DNA of 49,462 nt, taken from positions 1 to 49,462 of the forward strand of contig NZ_JANHAU010000009.1 of NCBI RefSeq assembly GCF_024464185.1, written 5' to 3'. Every line of letters begins with the position of its first letter. Position 1 is the stretch's first letter. A program made the position numbers and the translations under genes. Below, one piece after another: positions 36,720-44,379 of this stretch. The notes beneath the pieces are model-generated. The model saw only the letters and a list, made by a program, of their open reading frames with translations. It was not told where the DNA came from and made no database searches. Source of the DNA: Haloarchaeobius salinus (GTDB taxonomy: Archaea > Halobacteriota > Halobacteria > Halobacteriales > Natrialbaceae).

Positions 36720-36944
36720 CTAACTCGTGCCGTGGCGAATCTCCGCCGCTCGCAACTCCAACAATCGAAGAATCTGCACCCGCTTCCGGTGCGTATTCTC
36801 GTATGCCACGCATGCACGAAGCGTCTCCATATCGTCGATGGTCGCGATTCCGGCGTCGATGAGTCGGACGTTCGGTGGATCCAGTCGCTGTGCAGGCGTT
36901 AATTTCTCCTCGCTCCCTAATTGACTCCCTATTAGAATCCATAC
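36720..36944 (-). pseudogene. Small haloarchaeal protein, start not found
   Basis: The minus frame ending at the TAG (36720-36722) reads SEEKLTPAQRLDPPNVRLID, then AGIATIDDMETLRACVAYEN and RKRVQILRLLELRAAEIRHG. The composition and the helical DDxETLRACVAYENxHRKRVxILRLLE pattern look like a genuine conserved small haloarchaeal protein. However, no ATG, GTG or TTG is seen upstream within the open frame (an in-frame stop lies at about 36957). Probably 5'-truncated. Family not named with certainty. Confidence 0.4.
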
Positions 36945-37023
36945 TATTAGAGTTTAGACTATAATAGTTCAGACCCTAACTTCAGAGCGTATATGTACCT
37001 CCCACGACAACTGAGGGTATAGA

Positions 37024-37092
37024 CCAGTTCGTCAATCGTATCGAAGAACTCGATCGGCTGCAGGCCCTCTATACAGCGGTCACGGCAGAGTA
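37024..37092 (+). pseudogene. N-terminal fragment of a DUF234-type archaeal AAA ATPase
   Basis: The plus frame reads IDQFVNRIEELDRLQALYTA, the typical beginning of archaeal ATPases of the DUF234/PF01637 group (F-x-x-R-x-x-E-L-x-x-L). It breaks off at the left end of the TnpB element before the Walker A motif. The C-terminal part of such a protein lies beyond the element (38541-38880). The start codon position reads ATA, so the original start may be mutated or upstream. Confidence 0.5.
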
Positions 37093-37114
37093 CCACGGGT
37101 CACCTGACCCGTGG
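37093..37114. repeat. Left-end hairpin of TnpB element 1
   Basis: Perfect 10-base arms CCACGGGTCA / TGACCCGTGG with a 2-base spacer (CC). Subterminal hairpins of this sort are recognised by TnpA in the IS200/IS605 superfamily. Confidence 0.85.
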
Positions 37115-37167
37115 GTGAATGCCAACAAACCACTAAATTTAACTCATCTTACGACAAACTATACGTA

Positions 37168-38505
37168 ATGCAAGACTTAGGGCTAACTCAAACCCTCTCG
37201 TTTGGACTCACCGTCCGAGAAGGTGAACCTAAGAACTTGCACGACGCCAACCTCGAAGCCCGACGAATCCGCAACGAAACCAACCGACTCGACAACGAAC
37301 ACTGGGGGTGGAATGACATCCAAGACACAGTGGTCGAGAACGCTAACCTCGTCAAAAACACGACGCAGCTCCTTGTCCAGAAAGCACTCGGAGAAATCGA
37401 GACGTACCACGAGCACAAACACGACGAGTGGGGACGCCCATATCCGTACATCGACGAACCGTACCCACTCCGAATGAACCACGACGAAGGCTACGCCCTC
37501 ACCGTGGACGACGATGAAAACGTCCGGTTCCGCGTGAGTTACAAACCGTACAACTACGTCAAAGGTACGCTTCGGGGGAGTCCCGACCACCTCGAACGAG
37601 TCAAGAACGCGCTCTCATCTGAAACGTGGAGGGTCGGCGTGGCCGAGCTCGTGTACAAACACGACGAGTGGAGACTCCACGTTTCAGTCACGCACAAAAC
37701 ACGCACCGTATCGTCCCCAGACGACGCTGACACCGTGGTTGGAGTCGACATCAATGAAGACTGTGTGGCGCTCGCCGCGATGAATCGAGACACTGGTGAC
37801 GTACTCGACTCAATCATTTTCGAGTACCCGGACATCAAGCGTGTTCGCCACGAGTATTTCACGAAGCGCAAGCGGATGCAGAAAGTCGGGCAAGCAGCGT
37901 TCGAGAACGTGGTTCGCTCGGAGGAACAAGACTTCGTTCACGACCAAATCCACAAAGTATCGCGCGACGTAACTCGATGGGTTTCGCAATTCAACGACCC
38001 GGTAATTGTCTTTGAAGACCTCAAAGACATGCGAGACTCCATCGATTACGGAACGCGGATGAACCGCCGCTTACACAGCCTACCGTTCGCCGCTCTTCGG
38101 ACGATGACTTCGTACAAAGCCGCGTGGGACGGCATCCCGAGCGGTGACGTGGACCCTGAGTACACGAGTCAACGGTGTCCGCGAACGAGTTGTCTGCATA
38201 CGGCGCGGTCGAACCGTCGGCGGAAGCGGTTCAAGTGTACAGAGTGCGGGTTTCAAGACCATGCGGACCGGAAGGCGGCGGTTTGTGTGGCGCAAGAATG
38301 GTTTACTGACCACGATGAGAATGTGCCGTCTCTCGATATGCTTTCGAGCGTTCGGAAGGTGAGACGGACGGCATCGGGCCTGTGTGAAGAGGCCGACGCT
38401 CACGGACCAGTTTTTGGTTCGGGTGTTCACCGACACGGAACGTCGGCGCAAGGCGAGAGCCAAGCGCGAGCGGAATTAAAGACCGTTGCGTCTACGGCGG
38501 ATTAG
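37168..38505 (+). CDS. tnpB: TnpB, RNA-guided RuvC endonuclease of an IS605-type element
   Basis: 445 residues from the ATG at 37168 (MQDLGLTQTLSFGL). The split RuvC nuclease is complete: GVDINEDCVALA (Asp), VFEDLKDMRDS (Glu) and DHADRKAAVCVAQ (Asp). The zinc ribbon between them reads CPRTSCLHTARSNR then FKCTECG, though the first knuckle C-x4-C is wider than the usual CxxC. TnpB proteins cleave DNA guided by an RNA from the element's right end, which favours element retention. The last 80 residues (from ADAHGPVFGSGVHRH) are poorly ordered. It is only distantly related to the TnpB at 42.5-43.7 kb. Confidence 0.85.
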   Translation: MQDLGLTQTLSFGLTVREGEPKNLHDANLEARRIRNETNRLDNEHWGWNDIQDTVVENANLVKNTTQLLVQKALGEIETYHEHKHDEWGRPYPYIDEPYPLRMNHDEGYALTVDDDENVRFRVSYKPYNYVKGTLRGSPDHLERVKNALSSETWRVGVAELVYKHDEWRLHVSVTHKTRTVSSPDDADTVVGVDINEDCVALAAMNRDTGDVLDSIIFEYPDIKRVRHEYFTKRKRMQKVGQAAFENVVRSEEQDFVHDQIHKVSRDVTRWVSQFNDPVIVFEDLKDMRDSIDYGTRMNRRLHSLPFAALRTMTSYKAAWDGIPSGDVDPEYTSQRCPRTSCLHTARSNRRRKRFKCTECGFQDHADRKAAVCVAQEWFTDHDENVPSLDMLSSVRKVRRTASGLCEEADAHGPVFGSGVHRHGTSAQGESQARAELKTVASTAD

Positions 38506-38514
38506 ACACGGACG

Positions 38515-38536
38515 CCCCGCGTCACCTGACGCGGGG
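38515..38536. repeat. Right-end hairpin of TnpB element 1
   Basis: Perfect 10-base arms CCCCGCGTCA / TGACGCGGGG with spacer CC, 10 bases after the tnpB stop. The 3' part of tnpB up to this hairpin is where the guide (omega/re) RNA of such elements normally ends. Confidence 0.85.
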
Positions 38537-38540
38537 TACT

Positions 38541-38880
38541 TCACGCAGACTACCAGCTCACGCAGATGCCGAGCCAGTGGTGGTACAAGGGCCGGGAGGT
38601 AGACGTCGTCGCACCAACTGACGAGTCAACGCTGATTGCCGGCGAGGTGAAATTCACCAGCGACCCCCTCGGCTACGACGTGCTTTCGAATCTGGAAGAC
38701 GACGTGGAACACATCGACTGGACACCCACCACAGGTGGTGAGCCGACGTATGAATTCGCCTTGTTCAGCCGCTCTGGGTTCAAGCGCTCGGTCGAGGAAG
38801 CTGCAGACGAGCGCAGTGACCTCCGTCTCTTCGGCCTCTCCGATGTCGTGGCTGTTCTCGAGAGTGGAACGACCCAGTGA
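38541..38880 (+). pseudogene. C-terminal fragment of the DUF234-type ATPase
   Basis: The frame reads PSQWWYKGREVDVVAPTDES, then LIAGEVKFTSDPLGYDVLSN and TYEFALFSRSGFKRSVEEAA, ending LFGLSDVVAVLESGTTQ. WW(Y)xGxEIDVV followed by xGEVKF is the PD-(D/E)xK-like DUF234 domain that closes archaeal ATPases of this group. An ATG at 38566 could allow expression of about 104 residues, but the ATPase core (roughly 300 residues) is missing on both sides of the TnpB element. A deletion therefore accompanied or preceded the insertion. Confidence 0.65.
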
Positions 38881-39016
38881 CCTCCTCCACGTCCTGAAAG
38901 ACGGTGGAGTCGACCATGGGATTCAGACAATCAGTGACCTTCGGTTCAACCCGAACTCAGAGGGCACCGATGGCACACCGGAGGAACTCTCGTTTGTCTC
39001 CCTCGGGGGGCTGTAG
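38880..39016 (+). pseudogene. Short C-terminal gene fragment
   Basis: After the ATPase fragment, another frame reads SDLLHVLKDGGVDHGIQTIS and DLRFNPNSEGTDGTPEELSF, ending VSLGGL-stop at 39016. The acidic haloarchaeal composition suggests a real but decapitated gene. No family recognised, no start visible. Confidence 0.3.
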
Positions 39017-39025
39017 CCGGGGGAA

Positions 39026-39586
39026 TCAGTCGACGAGGTACTGCTGGCGAAGCTGAGCGACATACCCTGCATCCCAGCTCTTAGTTTCGACGTAGTAGCT
39101 GAGTGCAGCCGCAACGTATTCTGTGGGAAGGATTCGGTGGGTAGCGAGTGTACAGAGAACGTACGGCGTCGTAAAGAGCGTATTCCGGTCGTCGAGGGCA
39201 AGGGCAACGAAGAGGTAGTTCGTCGTGCTGAACTCGTCGGTGATGAACAGGTCCGCCGCCAGTTCGTTGGCCAGCCAGATACCCTCGGATTCGCCACGGT
39301 CGAGCCCGTATCCGAGTGGATCGTCGTGACGCTCGTCGACATCGTGCGTGGTCAGGTGCTGTGTGGCTTGTAAGACGAGATCGGCGGCTGCAGACAGGAG
39401 ATCACCGTTCCCTGTCGCCTCGCCGAGCTCTCCGAGAACGCTCGCAGGTATGTGGACGTCGTACGCGGTGAGAAGTGCTTTGAGCGGGTCTGCTCCGGTA
39501 GGGGCCTTCGGTCGGCCGTCGACGACTGGTGTTGCGAGGTTCAACAGAACGTTGGTGTCGACGACAGCGCGCGCCTTCTCCGACAT
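39026..39586 (-). CDS. PIN-domain toxin
   Basis: 186 residues. AVVDTNVLLNLATPVVDG is the PIN start (D9, N11), then PASVLGELGEATGNG (Glu), GYGLDRGESEGIWLANEL (conserved Asp and Glu with the Gly-E-S-E motif of this PIN group) and LFITDEFSTTNYL (last Asp). It is a probable ribonuclease toxin. It begins 2 bases after the stop of the ribbon-helix-helix-like antitoxin gene and is coupled with it. It is longer than classical VapC (about 130-140 residues), closer to the larger haloarchaeal PIN proteins. Confidence 0.78.
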   Translation of the reverse strand: MSEKARAVVDTNVLLNLATPVVDGRPKAPTGADPLKALLTAYDVHIPASVLGELGEATGNGDLLSAAADLVLQATQHLTTHDVDERHDDPLGYGLDRGESEGIWLANELAADLFITDEFSTTNYLFVALALDDRNTLFTTPYVLCTLATHRILPTEYVAAALSYYVETKSWDAGYVAQLRQQYLVD

Positions 39587-39588
39587 CG

Positions 39589-39963
39589 TCAGGCGTTCGA
39601 CTCCTCATCCCTCCATTCAGGAACGTCACCGTCGTAGAAGGCCTCATCGCTCGGAGGACCGTCACCGAGACGAGGCTCGGCCGGTGTTCGGTCGATTGAG
39701 GACCGGAGAAGCTTCATTCGCATCGCTTCCTCGCGGCCAAGGATTGCTTCGACGGTCTCGTAGTCGACCCGACCCTGATAGTAGGCGTCGCCGAGACGGC
39801 GACGGAACTCTGTGTCGTTCGCGAGTTCCTCGAGTTCGTCTTCGAGGGCATCAATGAGCAGACGTGTCCGTGAGATATCGAGGATTTCGACGACGCTATC
39901 GGCGCGCTCGACGAGCGATTTCGGGGCGTTGAAATCGACTCGTGTTTTCTCTTCGGCCATCAT
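39589..39963 (-). CDS. Antitoxin, ribbon-helix-helix type, partner of the PIN toxin
   Basis: 124 residues. The N-terminus TRVDFNAPKSLVERADSVVE and ISRTRLLIDALEDELEELA is a ribbon-helix-helix DNA-binding domain. The second part (RLGDAYYQGRVDYETVEAIL) is the region that usually binds the toxin and has the same pattern as the orphan antitoxin at 45.7-46.1 kb (DIAAAYYDDEISFDQLKALV). Two ATGs in tandem (39963, 39960) are possible starts. A 21-base palindrome lies just upstream and is a likely self-regulating operator. It forms an operon with the PIN gene. Confidence 0.78.
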   Translation of the reverse strand: MMAEEKTRVDFNAPKSLVERADSVVEILDISRTRLLIDALEDELEELANDTEFRRRLGDAYYQGRVDYETVEAILGREEAMRMKLLRSSIDRTPAEPRLGDGPPSDEAFYDGDVPEWRDEESNA

Positions 39964-39964
39964 C

Positions 39965-39985
39965 TATGTGTAGGACCTACACATA
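39965..39985. promoter_or_regulatory. Palindromic operator of the RHH-PIN toxin-antitoxin operon
   Basis: Perfect palindrome TATGTGTAGG - A - CCTACACATA (10-base arms), one base upstream of the first antitoxin ATG. It must overlap the transcription start of a leaderless message, the expected position for autorepression by an RHH antitoxin. Confidence 0.75.
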
Positions 39986-40002
39986 ATAAACTTCGTGGGT
40001 GG

Positions 40003-40605
40003 TCAGTAGTGCACGTCGGCCGGGACGATCCACAGTTCGCTCGTATCCAGCACGCGCTCCAAGTGGCCGGGGTCACGAATCCCGTCCCCATGTCGGTCGT
40101 AGAGGTACAGTGAGGGGCCCCGGTACGCGCCGAGGTTGTAGCAGGCATGACGGATCAGGTTCCGGTCGCGCATCACGTCCTCGGTGCTGTACTCACAGAT
40201 GGACTCCCGGATCTTCTCGAGGTTACGTTCGAACTCGGCGACGGTCGCGGTCCAGCCGCGTTCGAGGAGCGCTTGGCCCTCGGTCGAATTGACGCGAGCT
40301 GCAACCGGCAGGTCGCCCCATCGGTCTCGACCGGCCGTCGCGTGGCCGTCCATGTCGAACGTGACGTAGTAGTCGAAGACAGCCGCGTCGTGTGGCGTCG
40401 CGCCGACGAGTCGGTCGAACGTCATCCTCGCTTCCGCGAGCGCGCTGTCTTCGGTCGGTGCCTCGACGAGTGCATAGATTAGCTGGTGCATTGTCGAACC
40501 TCGCCAGCACGCCATCGACTCACAGAATCGATCGGTCGCGCTGGCACCCGCTGCCAGCGCCACAAACTGGCTGCGGTCGCTCAGGTCAACCTGTGAGGGG
40601 GACAT
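40003..40605 (-). CDS. Haloarchaeal protein of unknown function
   Basis: 200 residues, no family recognised. It has no signal or membrane segment. Visible features are FDYYVTFDMDGHATAGRDRW (an acidic D-x-D-x-H stretch), SICEYSTEDVMRDRNLIRHA and ACYNLGAYRGPSLYLYDRHG near the end. The gene begins immediately after the stop of the TumE-like toxin gene (next base), so it is the third gene of that operon and may belong to the same function. Its acidic composition and gene-like codon use support coding. Confidence 0.65.
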   Translation of the reverse strand: MSPSQVDLSDRSQFVALAAGASATDRFCESMACWRGSTMHQLIYALVEAPTEDSALAEARMTFDRLVGATPHDAAVFDYYVTFDMDGHATAGRDRWGDLPVAARVNSTEGQALLERGWTATVAEFERNLEKIRESICEYSTEDVMRDRNLIRHACYNLGAYRGPSLYLYDRHGDGIRDPGHLERVLDTSELWIVPADVHY

Positions 40606-41034
40606 TCAGTCCCAGAACGACTTGATTCGTTCATCCAACGACGACAAAACAATCGAGAGCACGTCTCGCCAGTCCCGAGGGAACGCTGTATCCTCACCGG
40701 GCGTCTTCGCATTCGGTGGTGGGTGGAAATGCTCGCGGTCGTTGTGGTCGTTCGGATGCCGGTCCCACCGACACTCCCAGGCCTTGTCCTCGTGGTACTG
40801 CTCTGTGTAGTGGATACTGAAATCGTCTGTCTCGAACCACCGAATACGAAGCGATGCATGCTCGACACCGGCTGGGAAATACCCAGACTCGAAAGTCGCA
40901 ACGACCGCATTCGGTGCATACTCTGGGCGATATTCGACACGAGAGAATCGCTCGCTTCCACGCAACCGTCGACCGATTCGTTCTAGCACAGACGCATCGA
41001 GACCACCGACGCCGGCTGACTCTTCCTCAGGCAT
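40606..41034 (-). CDS. TumE-like (DUF6516) toxin candidate
   Basis: 142 residues. After a helix with LDASVLERIGRRLRGSERF comes a beta-rich core, ASLRIRWFETDDFSIHYTEQ, then YHEDKAWECRWDRHPNDHND, REHFHPPPNA. The succession of strands, a Y-H-x-D segment, RWDxxPxH and FPxHxH-like histidines resembles DUF6516/TumE toxins, which pair with a helix-turn-helix antitoxin (TumA). Here the HTH gene lies directly upstream and overlaps by 8 bases. Assignment rests on the pattern and on the operon; the toxin role is unproven. Confidence 0.55.
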   Translation of the reverse strand: MPEEESAGVGGLDASVLERIGRRLRGSERFSRVEYRPEYAPNAVVATFESGYFPAGVEHASLRIRWFETDDFSIHYTEQYHEDKAWECRWDRHPNDHNDREHFHPPPNAKTPGEDTAFPRDWRDVLSIVLSSLDERIKSFWD

Positions 41035-41593
41035 TCACGCTCCCCGCACGTCCGCTCGGTAGGTCGTCACGGCGAGCAGCATCCAGCAGTGCCGCGCGTT
41101 TCTCGAGCGTCTTCCAGTCAGACACTGCCTCCCAGATTTCCTCGACCGAACTGTCGCGGCTCGCATCAACCAACGACACCTCATCGGGAGAGTCCACATC
41201 GAAGCGATTCCGGTGCGCCTCGACTGCGTCGAGCGTCTCTTTCAGTCGCTCGACGATTTCACTCTCCGAGAGTTCCTGACGAATCTGCTCGACTCTGCGC
41301 CACTCCAGGTACGAATCGTTTCGCTCGTACTGAACTGGCCGCCCCGACAGTTCGCGCACGACTCCCATCTCGGTGAACCACTCCAGGTAATCGCGTGCTG
41401 TCTCCGTGTCACAGTCCGCCCGGTCAGCAATGGCCGACACCTTCGTCGGCTCGCGGACTTGCATCACGACATCGAGCATCCGCTCTCTAATCGACCCGCC
41501 TTTCAGGAGTTCTTCCGGAGGCTCCAACTTGCTGAAGTCAGGCGGTTCTCCGTCCGCTTCGGGCATCTCTTCGGGCGTGTCGGTCAGGTCCAT
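41027..41593 (-). CDS. Helix-turn-helix protein (DUF7342-like), probable antitoxin of the TumE-like gene
   Basis: 188 residues from the ATG at 41593 (MDLTDTPEEMPEADGEPPDF); ATGs at 41599 and 41686 are alternatives. The N-terminus is acidic and disordered. A winged helix follows at about residues 32-90: SIRERMLDVVMQVREPTKVS, AIADRADCDTETARDYLEWF and VVRELSGRPVQYERND. The rest is helical with RRVEQIRQELSESEIVERLK, a possible partner-binding surface. This layout is that of the haloarchaeal DUF7342 family. It overlaps the next gene by 8 bases, as in toxin-antitoxin operons. Confidence 0.7.
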   Translation of the reverse strand: MDLTDTPEEMPEADGEPPDFSKLEPPEELLKGGSIRERMLDVVMQVREPTKVSAIADRADCDTETARDYLEWFTEMGVVRELSGRPVQYERNDSYLEWRRVEQIRQELSESEIVERLKETLDAVEAHRNRFDVDSPDEVSLVDASRDSSVEEIWEAVSDWKTLEKRAALLDAARRDDLPSGRAGSVNA

Positions 41594-41719
41594 ACACATA
41601 TCTACGCGTTTTCCTGTGATATATCTATTGTAAACTGAATTATTTCGGTAATACTGTTCTCTCACGATGGTGGCGTTTCTCGCCACATCCGTTCCGACAA
41701 TTGAATCGGGATCCGTCGT

Positions 41720-42166
41720 TCAGTCGGGCAACGACTCGTTTTCGAACCCCTGCTCCCCGTCGCGGAAGCACGGCCAGCACGGGACACTATCCGGAAGCTC
41801 GCTGCAGTCACAGTCGTCCCCGTCACCGGGCTCAGAATCTGGGTCTTCGACCGGCACCAGACCGCCGTCGGTCGCAACGGCATTCCGCTGTGCAGCACCG
41901 AGAACTGGACCTCGAATCGCGACGGCGACGCGGTGTTTGCACGCGCCGTCGAAGCGCTCGTCTGCTGGGCAGCTACACGAAGCTGGGAGCCCGTCGACGA
42001 CCCGCACCAGGTAGCGATGCTCGCTCGGGTCGGCGTGGCTGCAGTTGGTCACGAGCACGCCCTCCGGGATGAGTGCGAACTCGAAGGCCTCGTACTCGGC
42101 GCGCCGACGCACGCGCTTGCTGAACTCCAGTCTCGTCAGTGGATGCGTTTCGTTGGTGGGAATCAG
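41720..42166 (-). CDS. SWIM zinc-finger protein
   Basis: The core reads RAEYEAFEFALIPEGVLVTN, then RYLVRVVDGLPASCSCPADE and RFDGACKHRVAVAIRGPVLG. The CxCx9CxH pattern (CSCPADERFDGACKH) is the SWIM zinc finger, a DNA- or protein-binding module common on haloarchaeal plasmids. A second cysteine cluster (CDCSELPDSVPCWPC) is near the C-terminus. The family-like N-terminus THPLTRLEFSKRV lies upstream of the only good codon (GTG at 42112). The frame is open to a CTG at 42166, and the TATA module at 42169-42197 would place the transcript start there. So the start is either the GTG, an unusual CTG, or damaged. Confidence 0.72.
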   Translation of the reverse strand: MIPTNETHPLTRLEFSKRVRRRAEYEAFEFALIPEGVLVTNCSHADPSEHRYLVRVVDGLPASCSCPADERFDGACKHRVAVAIRGPVLGAAQRNAVATDGGLVPVEDPDSEPGDGDDCDCSELPDSVPCWPCFRDGEQGFENESLPD

Positions 42167-42168
42167 TA

Positions 42169-42197
42169 CTCACCTCATCCCACAGGTGAGCATAAAC
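42169..42197 (-). promoter_or_regulatory. Shared TATA + inverted-repeat module, upstream of the SWIM gene
   Basis: Minus strand: TATA-like GTTTATG (42191-42197), then CTCACCT - GTGGGATG - AGGTGAG (42190-42169), perfect 7-base arms and 8-base spacer. The same arrangement with similar arms and spacer lies in front of the TFB gene and both ArdC genes. Confidence 0.7.
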
Positions 42198-42215
42198 GAG
42201 TGCGAAACGAGTGTT

Positions 42216-42466
42216 TCAGTCGTCCGCAGTGTACGCCCCACTCCGGTGCTCGATTCGGTGTACTTCCAGAACCTGATCTTGACGATTGAGTACACACGCC
42301 AGGCGGTACTGTCCTACACGCAGTTTATCGAAGGGACCACCCGTGAGTGGTTCGAGATAATCCACGGGTTCGCGCCACTCAGATTCAACTACTTCGTCCA
42401 GTTTCGATACAATGCGATCCTGTATATGAGAATCCTGTCGGTCGAACTGTGCGGCAGCTTGCGGAG

Positions 42467-42469
<3 letters not shown>
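42216..42469 (-). pseudogene. RelE/ParE-type toxin, 5' end cut off by TnpB element 2
   Basis: The remaining frame reads TPQAAAQFDRQDSHIQDRIV, SKLDEVVESEWREPVDYLEP and LTGGPFDKLRVGQYRLACVL, ending VLEVHRIEHRSGAYTADD. This is a RelE-type mRNA interferase with the usual FDKLRVGQYRL and HRIEHRSGAY motifs. Its first codons, ATGGAAGTTC, are found on the far side of the TnpB element at 43867-43876. Joining them gives ATG-GAA-GTT-CTG-ACT-CCG, a perfect MEVLTPQ start. Where it stands, an ATG created at the junction (42468-42470) could still start a toxin lacking only the first strand residues. Confidence 0.75.
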
Positions 42470-43723
<1,254 letters not shown>

Positions 43724-43826
43724 CTGTAACCTCACATACGGGACGTTGTTTTATGAGTTCTACGACTGACGTGGGGGAGTCGGATTGCTATCGCTCGTGG
43801 TTGGTCGCTTGGATTGTCGGATTCCT

Positions 43827-43846
43827 CCCACGGCTAAAGCCGTGGG
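43827..43846. repeat. Left-end hairpin of TnpB element 2
   Basis: CCCACGGCT-AA-AGCCGTGGG, perfect 9-base arms, about 100 bases upstream of the tnpB start on the minus strand. Confidence 0.85.
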
Positions 43847-43866
43847 CTTCCTCCTTGCATCTGTGT

Positions 43867-43876
43867 GAACTTCCAT
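43867..43876 (-). pseudogene. First ten bases of the interrupted relE gene
   Basis: ATGGAAGTTC on the minus strand, 15 bases after the antitoxin stop, then the TnpB element begins. Together with 42216-42469 it restores a complete relE start. Confidence 0.6.
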
Positions 43877-43891
43877 GTCCACGTGTCGCCT

Positions 43892-44188
43892 TCACCTGTC
43901 ATTCGCGTCTTCGTCCATCATCGCCATGATTTCTTCGCGCGAGATCAGCTCGGACTCTCCCGTTCGAAGTCCGTGTTCACTAGTCGCAATCTGTTTCCAG
44001 CCCTCCCTAGAGAAGTCAGGATTCTTTACCGCGTCTCGGGCGATGTGACGAAGGAACTCGCTCCGGGAGTTGAATCCCTGTTCCTTCCACGTTGCATCGA
44101 TATCTTCGAGGAAAGATCGAGTGAGGCGGATGTTAATCTGCACCGTCTCGGGATCGTTGTCCCCCGCGCCAGTGTCAGCGTCGGACAT
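43892..44188 (-). CDS. Ribbon-helix-helix antitoxin of the interrupted relE module
   Basis: 98 residues. After an acidic tail the RHH domain reads ETVQINIRLTRSFLEDIDAT, NSRSEFLRHIARDAV (strand, then two helices). The C-terminal arm (ATSEHGLRTGESELISREEI) is the part that wraps the toxin in such pairs. The stop is 15 bases before the ATG of the interrupted relE, so they were one operon. The gene itself is intact, and the antitoxin can still be made while its toxin is cut by the TnpB element. The start at 44188 is followed by an acidic haloarchaeal N-terminus. Confidence 0.75.
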   Translation of the reverse strand: MSDADTGAGDNDPETVQINIRLTRSFLEDIDATWKEQGFNSRSEFLRHIARDAVKNPDFSREGWKQIATSEHGLRTGESELISREEIMAMMDEDANDR

Positions 44189-44248
44189 GATATACAGATG
44201 CTTTACAGACGTGTATCAATAAGCGCTTCGCACAGGTAGCAGTTTCAT

Positions 44249-44372
44249 TCAATCTTCCGCTGTTCTGTGGTAGCGAGAAGCCTACTACGCAAGTTGTGCG
44301 CTGAATTCTCTCGTGCAGCACCGAGAACCGGGCCAAGAATCGCCACCGCAACATGGTGCTTGCACGCTCAAA
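44249..44372 (-). pseudogene. Fragment of a second SWIM zinc-finger gene
   Basis: The minus frame reads ACKHHVAVAILGPVLGAARE, almost the same as ACKHRVAVAIRGPVLGAAQR in the SWIM gene at 41.7-42.2 kb, then NSAHNLRSRLLATTEQRKIE and a stop. Only the last part of the zinc finger and a short tail remain, directly after the TFB gene. It is the trace of a duplication of the SWIM gene region. Confidence 0.6.
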
Positions 44373-44379
44373 AAAACGC

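Larger units (their letters stand above)
37073..38540 (+). mobile_element. Solo TnpB element (IS200/IS605 superfamily, IS1341 type), inserted in an ATPase gene
   Basis: The ends carry hairpins with the same loop sequence: left CCACGGGTCA-CC-TGACCCGTGG (37093-37114), right CCCCGCGTCA-CC-TGACGCGGGG (38515-38536). They enclose only a tnpB gene; no Y1 transposase tnpA is present, so movement needs TnpA from elsewhere. End points are estimated from hairpin-to-end distances seen in the other TnpB element of this window. There are no target duplications, as expected for this superfamily. Confidence 0.7.

Noticed and set aside
37093-38536. CRISPR-like repeats because of the similar hairpins
   Set aside because: Only two copies, one at each end of a TnpB element; they are IS605-type end structures.
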